In this document: positions 56,241 to 64,000 of the stretch, in pieces
Layout of the letters: every line of letters starts with the position of its first letter
Numbering within the stretch: position 1 is the first letter of the stretch
Assembly: GCF_006483455.1 (NCBI RefSeq)
Contig: NZ_PPPU01000022.1
Span: 62,001-126,000 of the forward strand
Direction of reading: 5' to 3'
Source: Methylomonas koyamae
GTDB taxonomy: Bacteria > Pseudomonadota > Gammaproteobacteria > Methylococcales > Methylomonadaceae
DNA length: 64,000 nucleotides
Made by a program: the position numbers and the translations under genes
The notes under the pieces: generated by a model
Databases searched by the model: none
What the model was told of the DNA's origin: nothing
The model's input: only the letters and a program-made list of their open reading frames with translations

Positions 56241-57356
56241 TCACGCGATGAACTGCTCCGCCGGGACACATTCGATAGCGAAGGCCTCTGAGATGCCGGC
56301 GCAGGTGACCTGACCTTCAGCTACGTTAAGACCCTTCAATAGCGCCGGATTGTCGCGCAAGGCTTGTTTCCAGCCTTTGTTTGCCAATTGCAGAACATAA
56401 GGCAGCGTGGCGTTGGTCAGGGCCAGCGTCGAGGTGCGCGGTACGCCGCCCGGCATATTGGCCACGGCGTAATGAACGATACCGTCGACCAAATAAATCG
56501 GCTCGGCGTGCGTCGTCGGACGGGTGGTTTCAACGCAACCGCCTTGGTCGACCGCGACGTCGACGATCACGGCGCCGGGTTGCATTAGCTTCAGGTCTTC
56601 TCTCCGAATCAATTTCGGCGCTGCGGCGCCGGTCACCAGCACGCCGCCGATTACCAGATCGGCCTCGGCGATTTGTTCCAGGATGGCGTGGCGGCTGGAG
56701 AACAACAGTTGCACGTTGGCCGGCAGAATGTCGGCGAGATGGCGCAGACGTTCCAGCGACAAATCCATCACCGTGACTTGGGCGCCCAGACCGGCTGCCA
56801 TTTTAGCGGCCTGGGTGCCGACTACGCCGCCCCCCAAAACCAATACCTTAGCCGGCAGCACGCCGGGGACTCCGCCCAGCAACATGCCACGGCCGCCGTA
56901 CAGTTTCTCCAGGTAGTGAGCGCCTTCTTGTACCGCCAGCCGGCCCGCCACCTCCGACATCGGCGTCAGCAACGGCAATTCGCCGTTGGCCAATTGGACC
57001 GTCTCATAGGCGATGCAGGTCGCGCCGGAGGCAAGATGCGCTTCGGTCAATTCGCGATCGGCAGCGAAGTGAAAATAGGTGAATACGGTTTGGCCTTTGC
57101 GCAACAGCGGCCATTCGGCCTTTATCGGTTCCTTGACCTTGACGATCATGTCGGCTTCGGCCCAGACCGTTTCGGCGCTGTCGGCCAAGCCGGCACCGGC
57201 AGCTTGATATTGTTCGTCGTTGAAGCCGGCACCCACACCGGCGCCGCGCTGCAAGGTCACGCTATGGCCGGCGGCTACCAATGCCGCTACTCCGGAAGGT
57301 ACCAGCGACACGCGGTTTTCGTTGGGTTTGATTTCCTTCGGAATCCCGATTTTCAT
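56241..57356 (-). CDS. ald: Alanine dehydrogenase
   Basis: A 371-residue NAD alanine dehydrogenase interconverting alanine and pyruvate plus ammonia, as used for nitrogen assimilation in some methanotrophs. It matches from [18 protein letters not shown] through the NAD site [17 protein letters not shown] and the [11 protein letters not shown] block. AGGTG precedes the ATG at 57356. A longer reading to 57509 has a basic N-terminus unlike the family. The ApaH-like gene follows closely. Confidence 0.95.
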   Translation of the reverse strand: MKIGIPKEIKPNENRVSLVPSGVAALVAAGHSVTLQRGAGVGAGFNDEQYQAAGAGLADSAETVWAEADMIVKVKEPIKAEWPLLRKGQTVFTYFHFAADRELTEAHLASGATCIAYETVQLANGELPLLTPMSEVAGRLAVQEGAHYLEKLYGGRGMLLGGVPGVLPAKVLVLGGGVVGTQAAKMAAGLGAQVTVMDLSLERLRHLADILPANVQLLFSSRHAILEQIAEADLVIGGVLVTGAAAPKLIRREDLKLMQPGAVIVDVAVDQGGCVETTRPTTHAEPIYLVDGIVHYAVANMPGGVPRTSTLALTNATLPYVLQLANKGWKQALRDNPALLKGLNVAEGQVTCAGISEAFAIECVPAEQFIA

Positions 57357-57573
57357 ATTCACCTCATGGGTTGTTGACCAGCGTTGTTTGGATAATAGCA
57401 ATAAATGGACCGAGACGAAGTCGCCGAGTTTCAAGAACTTGCGAACCCTTCGCCGGAAGTCGGGAGGCAATTGTCGGGTTTTACTGTCGTTTTGGCGTAA
57501 ACCCTTCACTCTAAGGGGTGAAGGACTAAAAACTGACTAAGCTTAAGCGGTTAGTTTCAGCTTAGAGGATGTC

Positions 57574-59232
57574 ATGAACCACACCCAAAACATTCTGATC
57601 GGCCACTTGACCGAAGTGAGAGGCGACGGCATGGATGCGCGCATCATCGAAGAACATTCGACCGCGGCGCCGATCATTCGGCTAGGCGACGAGGAAATTC
57701 TGGCCGGCCATATCGGATCTTACGTCGTGATTCGGCAGTCGCATATCGGCGTGTTGGCGTTGGTGTTTAAAATGTGGGAACGCGACCGTTTCGATAGTGC
57801 CGGGAACCGGGCTACAGATCGTTTCATTGCATTGATTCCGGTCGGGGAGTTGACCGAAAACAATGTGTTCATTCGCGGTGTGCGCCATTATCCAACGCCC
57901 GGTGCCGCGGTCTATGCCGTTGGGCTGAGCGAGATCAATGCGATTTTTTCCAAATTTCGCGATTACCAATTTTTTATCGGTCAGTTGGCGAGCCACAAGG
58001 ATTATCACCTGAGCTTGGACCCGCGGGCCTTGTTCGGCCGGCATTTTGCGATCATCGGCCAGTCCGGTTCGGGTAAATCGTGGACCGTCACCAGTTTGAT
58101 CCAGCACACGATGAAAGCCATGCCGAAAACGCACATGGTCATGTTGGATTTGCACGGCGAATATTGCTGGAAGCGTCCCGACGGCAGCATCGAATCGGCG
58201 TTTCCGGCCGATCAGGTCAATTATGTCGATGCGTTGGACATGGAGATGCCGTACTGGATGATGAGCTACGCCGAATTGGTCGATTTGTTCATCGATCGCG
58301 ACGACAGCGGCGCTTCGATCCAGATGGCATTTATGCGTGAAATTCTGCAACAGCTGAAACGTAAGGAAGCCAAGGCGATCGGTTTGGCTTCGGTGACGAT
58401 AGACACGCCGATTTATTTTTCGTTGGCGGAAATGTATATGCAGTTCAAAGCGGCCAACGAGGAGCGCAAAGACTTCGGTAAAACCAAAGGGGCGTTGTTC
58501 GGTCAGTTCGACGAATTTTTGGTCAGGATGCAAAGCCGGTTCAATGACGTGCGCTACGATTTTTTGTTGAAACCGAAAAAGCGTAATTCGTCGGACAGCA
58601 TGGCCGGCTTGTTGCGTCAGTTTGTCGGCCTTGGCGACAAGAAAGCCAATATTACCGTGGTCGACCTCAGTTCGGTGCCGACCGACGTCCGGCCGGCCGT
58701 GTCGGCCCAGGTCGGCCGCTTGGCTTACGAATTTAACTATTGGAACCCGCGCCGCCGCGAATTTCCGATTACGTTGATTTGCGAGGAGGCGCACGCCTAT
58801 ATCCCGCGCGAAAAAAACGGTCAGTTCGACGGCACCCGCAAAATGATGGAACGGATTGCGAAGGAAGGACGCAAATACGGTGTCTCTATCGGCGTGGTCA
58901 GTCAGCGGCCGACCGAACTTTCGGAGACCATGCTGGCGCAATGCAGCTCGTTTATTTGTTTACGCACCACCAACCCTGACGACCAGCAATATATCCGGGG
59001 TTTGGTACCGGAAGCGGAGGGCGATCTGGCGGATATTTTGAGCTCTTTGGGCCGTGGTGAGGCGTTGGTGTTGGGTGAGGCGGCGCCGTTACCGACCAGG
59101 GTGCAGATTTATCGGCCCAGTCCCGAACCGAAAAGTAACGATGTCGATTACTACACTAGCTGGCGCGAAGGCCCCGAGGATTTGGATGTGGAAGGCATCG
59201 TTCACAATTGGCGGACCCAGAACCGGAATTAA
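57574..59232 (+). CDS. HerA-like ATPase
   Basis: A 552-residue hexameric-type ATPase (DUF87/HerA). The N-terminal HAS-barrel region (about 1-130) precedes Walker A GQSGSGKS (162-169). Walker B is in ITLICEEAHAYIP (near 400), with the HerA C-terminal blocks EGRKYGVSIGVVSQRPTELS and CLRTTNPDDQQYIRG. HerA proteins translocate DNA, mostly with NurA nuclease, or with other nucleases in phage defence. No nuclease gene adjoins it. Start GAGG site is seven bases upstream of the ATG. Confidence 0.9.
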   Translation: MNHTQNILIGHLTEVRGDGMDARIIEEHSTAAPIIRLGDEEILAGHIGSYVVIRQSHIGVLALVFKMWERDRFDSAGNRATDRFIALIPVGELTENNVFIRGVRHYPTPGAAVYAVGLSEINAIFSKFRDYQFFIGQLASHKDYHLSLDPRALFGRHFAIIGQSGSGKSWTVTSLIQHTMKAMPKTHMVMLDLHGEYCWKRPDGSIESAFPADQVNYVDALDMEMPYWMMSYAELVDLFIDRDDSGASIQMAFMREILQQLKRKEAKAIGLASVTIDTPIYFSLAEMYMQFKAANEERKDFGKTKGALFGQFDEFLVRMQSRFNDVRYDFLLKPKKRNSSDSMAGLLRQFVGLGDKKANITVVDLSSVPTDVRPAVSAQVGRLAYEFNYWNPRRREFPITLICEEAHAYIPREKNGQFDGTRKMMERIAKEGRKYGVSIGVVSQRPTELSETMLAQCSSFICLRTTNPDDQQYIRGLVPEAEGDLADILSSLGRGEALVLGEAAPLPTRVQIYRPSPEPKSNDVDYYTSWREGPEDLDVEGIVHNWRTQNRN

Positions 59233-59954
59233 TCGGTTAGTCGATGCGCTGCCGGCATCTAACGTTTGAAGCCGGCCCTGGTGCGCGCGGGTTAAGCGCG
59301 TTCCCGCCCGAGTATTGCCGAGGCAGTCATGCGTCAGGCTGGTAAGCGCTCACTCGGCTGAGCGATGCGGGACGTGGTTCCGCATCGCCGCTTCATCGCC
59401 ACAGTCTCCAATCCGACTACCGCCTCACCTACCAAAATAAGGCAGTGAAATAGCCTGTCTATGCAATTTCAAGCCGCGCCAAACCCGTCGGGCAATTACC
59501 TTTTAGGCGAACGATAACCCGCCCGTAACTCCCAGCCAAAATGCGGACTGTTTTTTGCAACCGTGAATTACATCACTATCTTTTTTCAAAATATAAGTAC
59601 TGGCTCGAGTTTTTGCCGCTAAAACGCTGCCAAAAACGGAAAAAATCAAATGATGGCGAGATTAAAATAAAATTAAAAAAAGAGACGTGCGCCGCAAAAA
59701 AATCAATGAATTCAATTTATAAGACGAATCTTTTAAAGTTATACTGCGTCACGCCGTTAAGGTAAGTGTCCGTTATGAGTCTTTCGGAATAAAGCACTAG
59801 CGGCACGTGGAGCCTCTGGTTTTCATGCTTCGTATCAAGAGAGAAGAGGCGGGTACCGCCCATGGCATCTTGAGGTTTATAAAGGAAGATCGCTTATCCG
59901 GCTGGATAATAAAAAATAATTGAATCGGCAAGCCAAATACCTGGGAGATTAAAT
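59233..59954 (+). other. Long intergenic region upstream of rpoS
   Basis: A 722-base gap without a convincing gene. A strong hairpin lies at 59362-59388 (GCGATGCGG/CCGCATCGC, nine-base loop). From about 59550 to 59740 the DNA turns AT-rich, followed by the candidate promoter below. A second hairpin GGCGG/CCGCC with a three-base loop stands near 59848-59860. The last 14 bases contain the ribosome-binding site of rpoS (GGGAG). The part after 59745 would be a leader of about 200 bases. Confidence 0.6.
59717..59745 (+). promoter_or_regulatory. Candidate rpoS promoter
   Basis: TTATAA (59717-59722) and TATACT (59740-59745) are 17 bases apart behind an AT-rich stretch that could act as an UP element. 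If correct, the rpoS mRNA has a leader of about 200 bases, like that of enteric rpoS where small RNAs act. Hexamers are imperfect, so this is a candidate only. Confidence 0.4.
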
Positions 59955-60935
59955 ATGATGGAAGAAACTTTAGATGTAATAAAAGATATGGATATTCCAG
60001 ACTTTATTTCTTTTGAGGATGTGGAGGACGATGTAGTTGAAGTCGATCCTAATGAAAATTTCAAATTAACTGAAATAGAAAGCGGTGATTCGCAAAGTGA
60101 TAGCGGTTTCGATGCTACTCGCGCTTACTTGAACGAGCTCAGTAAGTCCCAATTATTAACGGCCGACGAGGAAAAGATATACGGCAAACGCACTCAGCAA
60201 GGGGATCCACAAGCGCGAAAAATCATGATCGAAAGCAATTTGCGTTTGGTCGTCAAAATTTCTCGCCGCTATTTGAATCGAGGCTTGCCTTTGCTCGATT
60301 TGATTGAGGAAGGTAACCTGGGTTTGATCAGAGCCGTGGAAAAATTCGATCCGGACCGCGGCTTCCGCTTTTCCACTTATGCTACTTGGTGGATTCGACA
60401 AACCATAGAGCGTGCGATTATGAACCAGACGCGGACTATCCGCTTGCCGATTCATATCGTCAAAGAAATGAATATTTATTTGAAAGCGCAAAGGAATCTG
60501 GCGCAACAGCTGGACCATGAGCCGACAGTTGATGAAATCGCTAAACATTTGGATAAGCCGGCGAAAACTGTCAGTAAAATGCTGAAACTGAATGAACGAG
60601 TTACTTCGGTAGATGTGTCTTTCGGAAAAGATTTCGACAAGCCCTTATTGGAAACCATTTCCGAAGAAGAGAGCCGTAACCCGGCGGAAATTTTGCAGGA
60701 CAACTTTATCCAAAATAACGTCACATATTGGGTATATCAACTGGCCGAGAAACAACGCGAGGTGATTTGTCGGCGTTACGGACTATGTGGTTTCGAAAAT
60801 GCGACCTTGGAACAAGTGGCTCTGGAATTGGGCGTCACTCGGGAGCGGGTGCGGCAAATTCAGATGGATGGTCTCAAACGTTTGAAGGAAATCTTGGAAA
60901 CCAGCGGTTATTCCTTTGAATCCATTTTTAGTTAA
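59955..60935 (+). CDS. rpoS: RNA polymerase sigma factor RpoS
   Basis: A 326-residue group 2 sigma-70 factor for stationary phase and stress. Region 1.2 ([20 protein letters not shown]), region 2 ([53 protein letters not shown]), region 3 and region 4.2 ([20 protein letters not shown]) are complete. The acidic N-terminus and RpoS-like layout fit better than RpoD or RpoH. The GGGAG ribosome-binding site is eight bases before the ATG. Confidence 0.93.
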   Translation: MMEETLDVIKDMDIPDFISFEDVEDDVVEVDPNENFKLTEIESGDSQSDSGFDATRAYLNELSKSQLLTADEEKIYGKRTQQGDPQARKIMIESNLRLVVKISRRYLNRGLPLLDLIEEGNLGLIRAVEKFDPDRGFRFSTYATWWIRQTIERAIMNQTRTIRLPIHIVKEMNIYLKAQRNLAQQLDHEPTVDEIAKHLDKPAKTVSKMLKLNERVTSVDVSFGKDFDKPLLETISEEESRNPAEILQDNFIQNNVTYWVYQLAEKQREVICRRYGLCGFENATLEQVALELGVTRERVRQIQMDGLKRLKEILETSGYSFESIFS

Positions 60936-60952
60936 CTAGCGTGATTATCTTC

Positions 60953-60984
60953 AACCGGTCCCACTGCCGCAGTGGGATCCGGTT
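60953..60984. terminator. Strong hairpin between rpoS and convergent gene
   Basis: AACCGG (60953-60958) and CCCACTG (60960-60966) pair with CAGTGGG (60970-60976) and CCGGTT (60979-60984), an almost perfect 13-base stem with a three-base loop. It lies 18 bases behind the rpoS stop and before the convergent gene's stop at 61027, so it can serve both. The T tract after it is weak. Confidence 0.6.
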
Positions 60985-61026
60985 CGAGCGAGTTGTTGTC
61001 TGGGTGTCCATTTTCGCAATTTGCTT

Positions 61027-62259
61027 TTATTGGTAGAGCGGCAAATCATCCAGTCTTTTGTCGATTTCCGAAATAACTTCCTGGTAACGTTTGCTGCCTA
61101 CGCGTTCAAACCGTTGCTTAAAATCCATTTCGTCCATATGCTCCGGCAGGTCTTGTACCTCGGGGATAATGGCCGAATAGTCTTTGGTCTCCGCCATTAA
61201 TTTTTGCAGTAGCCTGGCTTTGTTCTGGGAGGCGATAGCCATCCGGCCGAAACGGCTCCCGGCCATATCGGCGGACAAGTCGATGAAACTGAAGCCGCTG
61301 CCTTGCCGGGCGTCGCCCAATTCCTTGTCCACGCCCATTCTTTCGCCCAATAACGACGCATCCACTGCCGCCAACAAGGCCGAAGCGATGAAATGCTGCG
61401 GAATATCGACGCGCTTGTAGGCGAAGACCGGGTATTCCTTGCTGTATACCAAACCCAATGGCAAAAATCGGCGTAAGTCGCGCTTGTAGATGTAACTGGC
61501 CACAGCGATGATGATGGCGCGGTTTTCCTGGATGGCATCGGCTTCGGGGGTGTTTTGGTAAGCGGTTGCGAATAAAGGTTGCAGTAATTCGATCAAGGAC
61601 AGGCGCCAGTCCGGATCGTGTCGATTGACGATATCGTTGATTTGTTGTTGATACAGATGCAGGTTGGGATACTCGGCGTGTTTTCGAATCACCAACTGTT
61701 TGGCGGCGTCCGCTATTGAGCCCAAATAACTGATCTCGAGTGTTTGTGGGCCGATTTGCACATTTTTGACATACTGGGTCAGAACTTGCCAGTAGTCGTT
61801 TAGCGGCGTATGGATGACCAAGGCTGGAATCAATAGGTTTGCCGCCGGATCCGGAATCGAAATTTCGCCGACTTTGAACGACTTTAACCGAATAGTATCG
61901 TTTAGTTGCCGCACGCTGAAACTGAAATCAAGGTAGTGTCCGAACAAGGTTTCCGGTACGAATACTGCGATTTGGCAGTCTATTCGATCCTGACCGAAAT
62001 GCACTTGGGTGGTATTTTCGACGAAATGGTCCAGTAAATAGCTGGCGGCAATATTCAAATCCTTTTGATCCAAATTGACGGTTTTCAGTTGACTCCGCTC
62101 TTCGGGACGTACTTGCAGCAATTGTTTGGCGCGTTGGATGTCGTCGCGGGTCAGTCCCTGATTCAAGCTGGGTAACGGCGAGTCGTCGATCGCGAATAGC
62201 AACAGTACTGCCAATAGCGCCGCGGTCGAGAACAGCGCGAATAACAAAGCCTTCAGCAT
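61027..62259 (-). CDS. Conserved membrane-anchored protein of unknown function
   Basis: A 410-residue protein with one N-terminal hydrophobic segment (ALLFALFSTAALLAVLLLFA), then a soluble part facing the periplasm. A mixed alpha/beta region (about 60-180, LNIAASYLLDHFVENTTQVHFG and ISIPDPAANLLIPAL) precedes a helical C-terminal half. I cannot assign a family. Its ATG lies inside the ppx gene end (overlap of 7 bases), so it is translationally coupled to ppx. A function related to polyphosphate or the envelope is possible but unsupported. Confidence 0.72.
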   Translation of the reverse strand: MLKALLFALFSTAALLAVLLLFAIDDSPLPSLNQGLTRDDIQRAKQLLQVRPEERSQLKTVNLDQKDLNIAASYLLDHFVENTTQVHFGQDRIDCQIAVFVPETLFGHYLDFSFSVRQLNDTIRLKSFKVGEISIPDPAANLLIPALVIHTPLNDYWQVLTQYVKNVQIGPQTLEISYLGSIADAAKQLVIRKHAEYPNLHLYQQQINDIVNRHDPDWRLSLIELLQPLFATAYQNTPEADAIQENRAIIIAVASYIYKRDLRRFLPLGLVYSKEYPVFAYKRVDIPQHFIASALLAAVDASLLGERMGVDKELGDARQGSGFSFIDLSADMAGSRFGRMAIASQNKARLLQKLMAETKDYSAIIPEVQDLPEHMDEMDFKQRFERVGSKRYQEVISEIDKRLDDLPLYQ

Positions 62260-63755
62260 TGATCGATGATCAACTCGAAATTAGCGTCTTCCAGGTAATG
62301 CATTTCTTTTTTCAAGTCGGCGTAGGTCAGCGGTGCCTGTTCCAGCCAGCCTTCCGGAAACGCGAGTTTGATGGTGTTGCCGTCGATATCGATTTTGAAG
62401 TCGGCACGTTGGCTGTGGCGGTTTCGGTGGAGTACCGTCGCCAAGCGAAACACGATGGCCATAATCGGAGCATTTTGCCGCCAGGGATGAGGCAAGTCGG
62501 CGAAGCGCTCGAGGCGCAGCTTTTTGCGGTGGCTGCGTACCAACTTCGACAGCAGCAATTGATCTTGCTTGGAGAATCCGGCCAGATCGCCGTTCTCCAG
62601 GATGTATGCACTGTGTTTGTGGTAATGACTGTGCGCGATTTCGAAGCCGATTTCGTGCAGTTCCGCCGCCCACACCAGAAATTGCAGGCTGGCCGGATTG
62701 TCTTGAAAGCAGGGGTGTGATTCTAATTGCCGCACAATGTAACGCAGGGTATCTTGCAGTTGCTCGCTATGGCGTTGATCGGTGTGGTAGCGGGCGGCAA
62801 TCAGTTTACTGGTCTGCGAACGAATATCGTCGTTATAGATGCGGCCCAACAGGTCGTAAACCAAGCCCTCGCGCAGCGCGCCGTCTGACACCGTCATCTG
62901 TTCGATATGCAAGGTCTTGAACGTCGCATAGACGATTGCGACCGCGCCGATAAAGACCGGGCGGCGCTCCAGGCTCAATGCCGGGAAATTGATCTGCTCC
63001 ACTTTATCCAGCTTCAACAATTGCGCAACCAGTTGCTCCATGCCGGCCAGCGTAATGCCGTTGTTGCTCCAGCCCGAGGTTTGCAGCACGTTGCTGATCG
63101 CCTTCAAACTGCCGGAGGCGCCGATCGCTTCATCCCAGTTTTGGGAATGGAAGGTGTTTTGGAAGGGTTCCAAATGCTGTTCGGCAAACAGCGTGGCTTT
63201 GCGGAACGCTCGCTTGTTGATATCGCCGTTCTTAAAAAAAAGCTGGCTAACCGTGACGCAACCCATGTTCAGGCTTTCCTTGGTATGGGCGACATCGTTG
63301 CGACCGATGATGTATTCGGTGCTGCTACCGCCGATATCCATCACAAAGCGGTTATTGGCGTTGCTGGCCAGACTGTGGGCTACACCCTGGTAGATCAAAC
63401 GGGCTTCTTCGATGCCGGAAATGATATGAATCGGATGGCCTAAGGCCCGTTCGGCTTTTTTGATGAACTGTTGCGAGTTCTTGGCGATGCGCAAGGTGTT
63501 GGTACCGACGATGGCCACGCTGTTCGGTGGGAAATTACGAATGCGTTGGCCGAAGCGTTCCAGGCAAGCCAGTGCCCGTTCTTGCGTAGCCTGATCCAGG
63601 TACTTCTGCGAGTCCAGTCCCGCTGCCAGGCGCACCATTTCTTTCAATCGGTCCAGGGTTTGCAGCTTTCCGTCGTGCAAACTGCAAATGATCATGTGGA
63701 AACTGTTGGAGCCAAGATCGACCGCGGCGACGCTGGTCGGTATTTGCTGAGGCAC
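62253..63755 (-). CDS. ppx: Exopolyphosphatase (Ppx/GppA family)
   Basis: A 500-residue enzyme releasing phosphate from polyphosphate ends, possibly also acting on pppGpp. The start has VAAVDLGSNSFHMIIC and the ATP-cone pattern includes GIEEARLIYQGVAHSL and MDIGGSSTEYIIG. The C-terminal HD-like part (about 310-490) has AAELHEIGFEIAHSHYHKHSAYIL. Start is GTG at 63755, with AGGAA seven bases upstream; a reading to 63851 adds an unlikely N-terminus. It is followed by an overlapping gene of unknown function. Confidence 0.93.
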   Translation of the reverse strand: MPQQIPTSVAAVDLGSNSFHMIICSLHDGKLQTLDRLKEMVRLAAGLDSQKYLDQATQERALACLERFGQRIRNFPPNSVAIVGTNTLRIAKNSQQFIKKAERALGHPIHIISGIEEARLIYQGVAHSLASNANNRFVMDIGGSSTEYIIGRNDVAHTKESLNMGCVTVSQLFFKNGDINKRAFRKATLFAEQHLEPFQNTFHSQNWDEAIGASGSLKAISNVLQTSGWSNNGITLAGMEQLVAQLLKLDKVEQINFPALSLERRPVFIGAVAIVYATFKTLHIEQMTVSDGALREGLVYDLLGRIYNDDIRSQTSKLIAARYHTDQRHSEQLQDTLRYIVRQLESHPCFQDNPASLQFLVWAAELHEIGFEIAHSHYHKHSAYILENGDLAGFSKQDQLLLSKLVRSHRKKLRLERFADLPHPWRQNAPIMAIVFRLATVLHRNRHSQRADFKIDIDGNTIKLAFPEGWLEQAPLTYADLKKEMHYLEDANFELIIDQC

Positions 63756-63874
63756 GAGTCTGTTCCTGTTCGGACTACGGGGGAAGGCGGAGTCTGATAG
63801 AATTCCGCAGCTTAACTGGCGATACCGTTCCCAACTGGCGCCAGCTTTCATCGGCGGCCATTATAACTTAGAGC

Positions 63875-64000
63875 ATGACGGCTTTATCCATTCAAAACTT
63901 AAAAAAAACGTATAGCAACGGCTTCGAGGCCTTGAAGGGCGTGGATCTGGAAGTCGAACGCGGTGACTTTTTCGCGTTACTCGGCCCCAACGGCGCCGGC
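63875..64000 (+). CDS. ABC transporter ATP-binding protein, N-terminus (cut by window end)
   Basis: The first 42 residues of an ABC ATPase: [20 protein letters not shown] and [11 protein letters not shown], the beginning of a Walker A motif, where the window stops. The sequence resembles ABC-2 exporters of the YadG type. It is divergent from ppx with a short gap. Confidence 0.85.
   Translation, partial: MTALSIQNLKKTYSNGFEALKGVDLEVERGDFFALLGPNGAG

Noticed and set aside
57682..58941. A 419-codon minus-strand frame within the HerA-like gene
   Set aside because: Antisense shadow created by codon bias; the plus strand carries an intact HerA-like protein.
59541..59765. A 74-codon frame upstream of rpoS
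   Set aside because: Lys-rich product of an AT-rich stretch, no ribosome-binding site and it overlaps the candidate promoter.
59745..59955. Possible cyclic-di-GMP or other riboswitch in the rpoS leader
   Set aside because: I looked for the GEMM core and other conserved patterns and did not find them; only hairpins are visible.
1..64000. CRISPR arrays, tRNA, rRNA and intact insertion sequences
   Set aside because: No regularly spaced repeats, no cloverleaf with the conserved tRNA bases and no transposase reading frame were seen by reading through the window.

Overview
The window reads as a chromosomal segment of a gammaproteobacterial methanotroph or close methylotroph relative (Methylomonas/Methylobacter type; the genus is an inference). 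Class I adenylate cyclase, RpoS, BamE, Fur and the Lol exporter point to Gammaproteobacteria. A cluster of mtdA, glycerate 2-kinase, glyA and malate dehydrogenase points to C1 metabolism with serine-cycle enzymes. Coding density is high, there are no rRNA or tRNA genes, no CRISPR array and no intact insertion sequence. I saw 56 protein genes, the first and last cut by the window edges.

Layout. 1-4.5 kb: the end of an EAL protein, a PEP-CTERM surface protein, a cytochrome b561-type membrane protein and a PhoP/QseB-like two-component pair. 4.5-5.9 kb: argH. 6.0-10.8 kb: an unusual same-strand cluster of FimV-C/TPR protein, receiver-like protein, Ras-like GTPase, two roadblock-type proteins, an Aer-like PAS protein and a PhnD-like protein with no signal peptide. 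It looks like a cytoplasmic GTPase switch with sensor inputs and is the best candidate for an undescribed system. 10.8-14.3 kb: a histidine phosphatase and cyaA. 14.6-23.2 kb: TonB receptor, YfiR-like periplasmic protein, a 1696-residue hybrid kinase/GGDEF/EAL protein and an HDOD protein, a cyclic-di-GMP signalling operon. 23.2-28.0 kb: a PhoD-like phosphatase and two AT-rich lipoprotein genes that look foreign. 28.1-31.4 kb: a LuxR-type regulator and a convergent hybrid kinase separated by a PIN toxin-antitoxin pair. 31.5-33.8 kb: an ABC-2 exporter. 34.0-38.3 kb: NAD-isocitrate dehydrogenase, a Uma2 protein and acnB. 38.3-42.8 kb: polysaccharide export genes (Wza, outer-membrane protein, Wzz, CpsD-like). 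43.0-48.9 kb: short housekeeping genes including ppnP, bamE, fur and the lolC/E-lolD exporter.

48.9-50.7 kb is an accessory insert between lolD and glyA: one PLD-like gene bracketed by two inverted copies of a structured repeat whose stems covary between copies. 50.7-57.4 kb: glyA, gck and mtdA (one strand), mdh (other strand), a catalytically ruined ApaH homologue and ald. 57.6-64 kb: a HerA-like ATPase, rpoS with a long leader, an unknown membrane-anchored protein coupled to ppx, and the start of an ABC transporter gene.

Functional links: the serine-cycle enzymes and the TCA pair (isocitrate dehydrogenase, AcnB) handle central carbon; the cyclic-di-GMP proteins, the polysaccharide exporter and the PEP-CTERM protein fit surface or biofilm biology; cAMP, RpoS and polyphosphate genes fit global stress control. 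No exosortase, glycosyltransferase or methane/methanol oxidation gene lies in the window.
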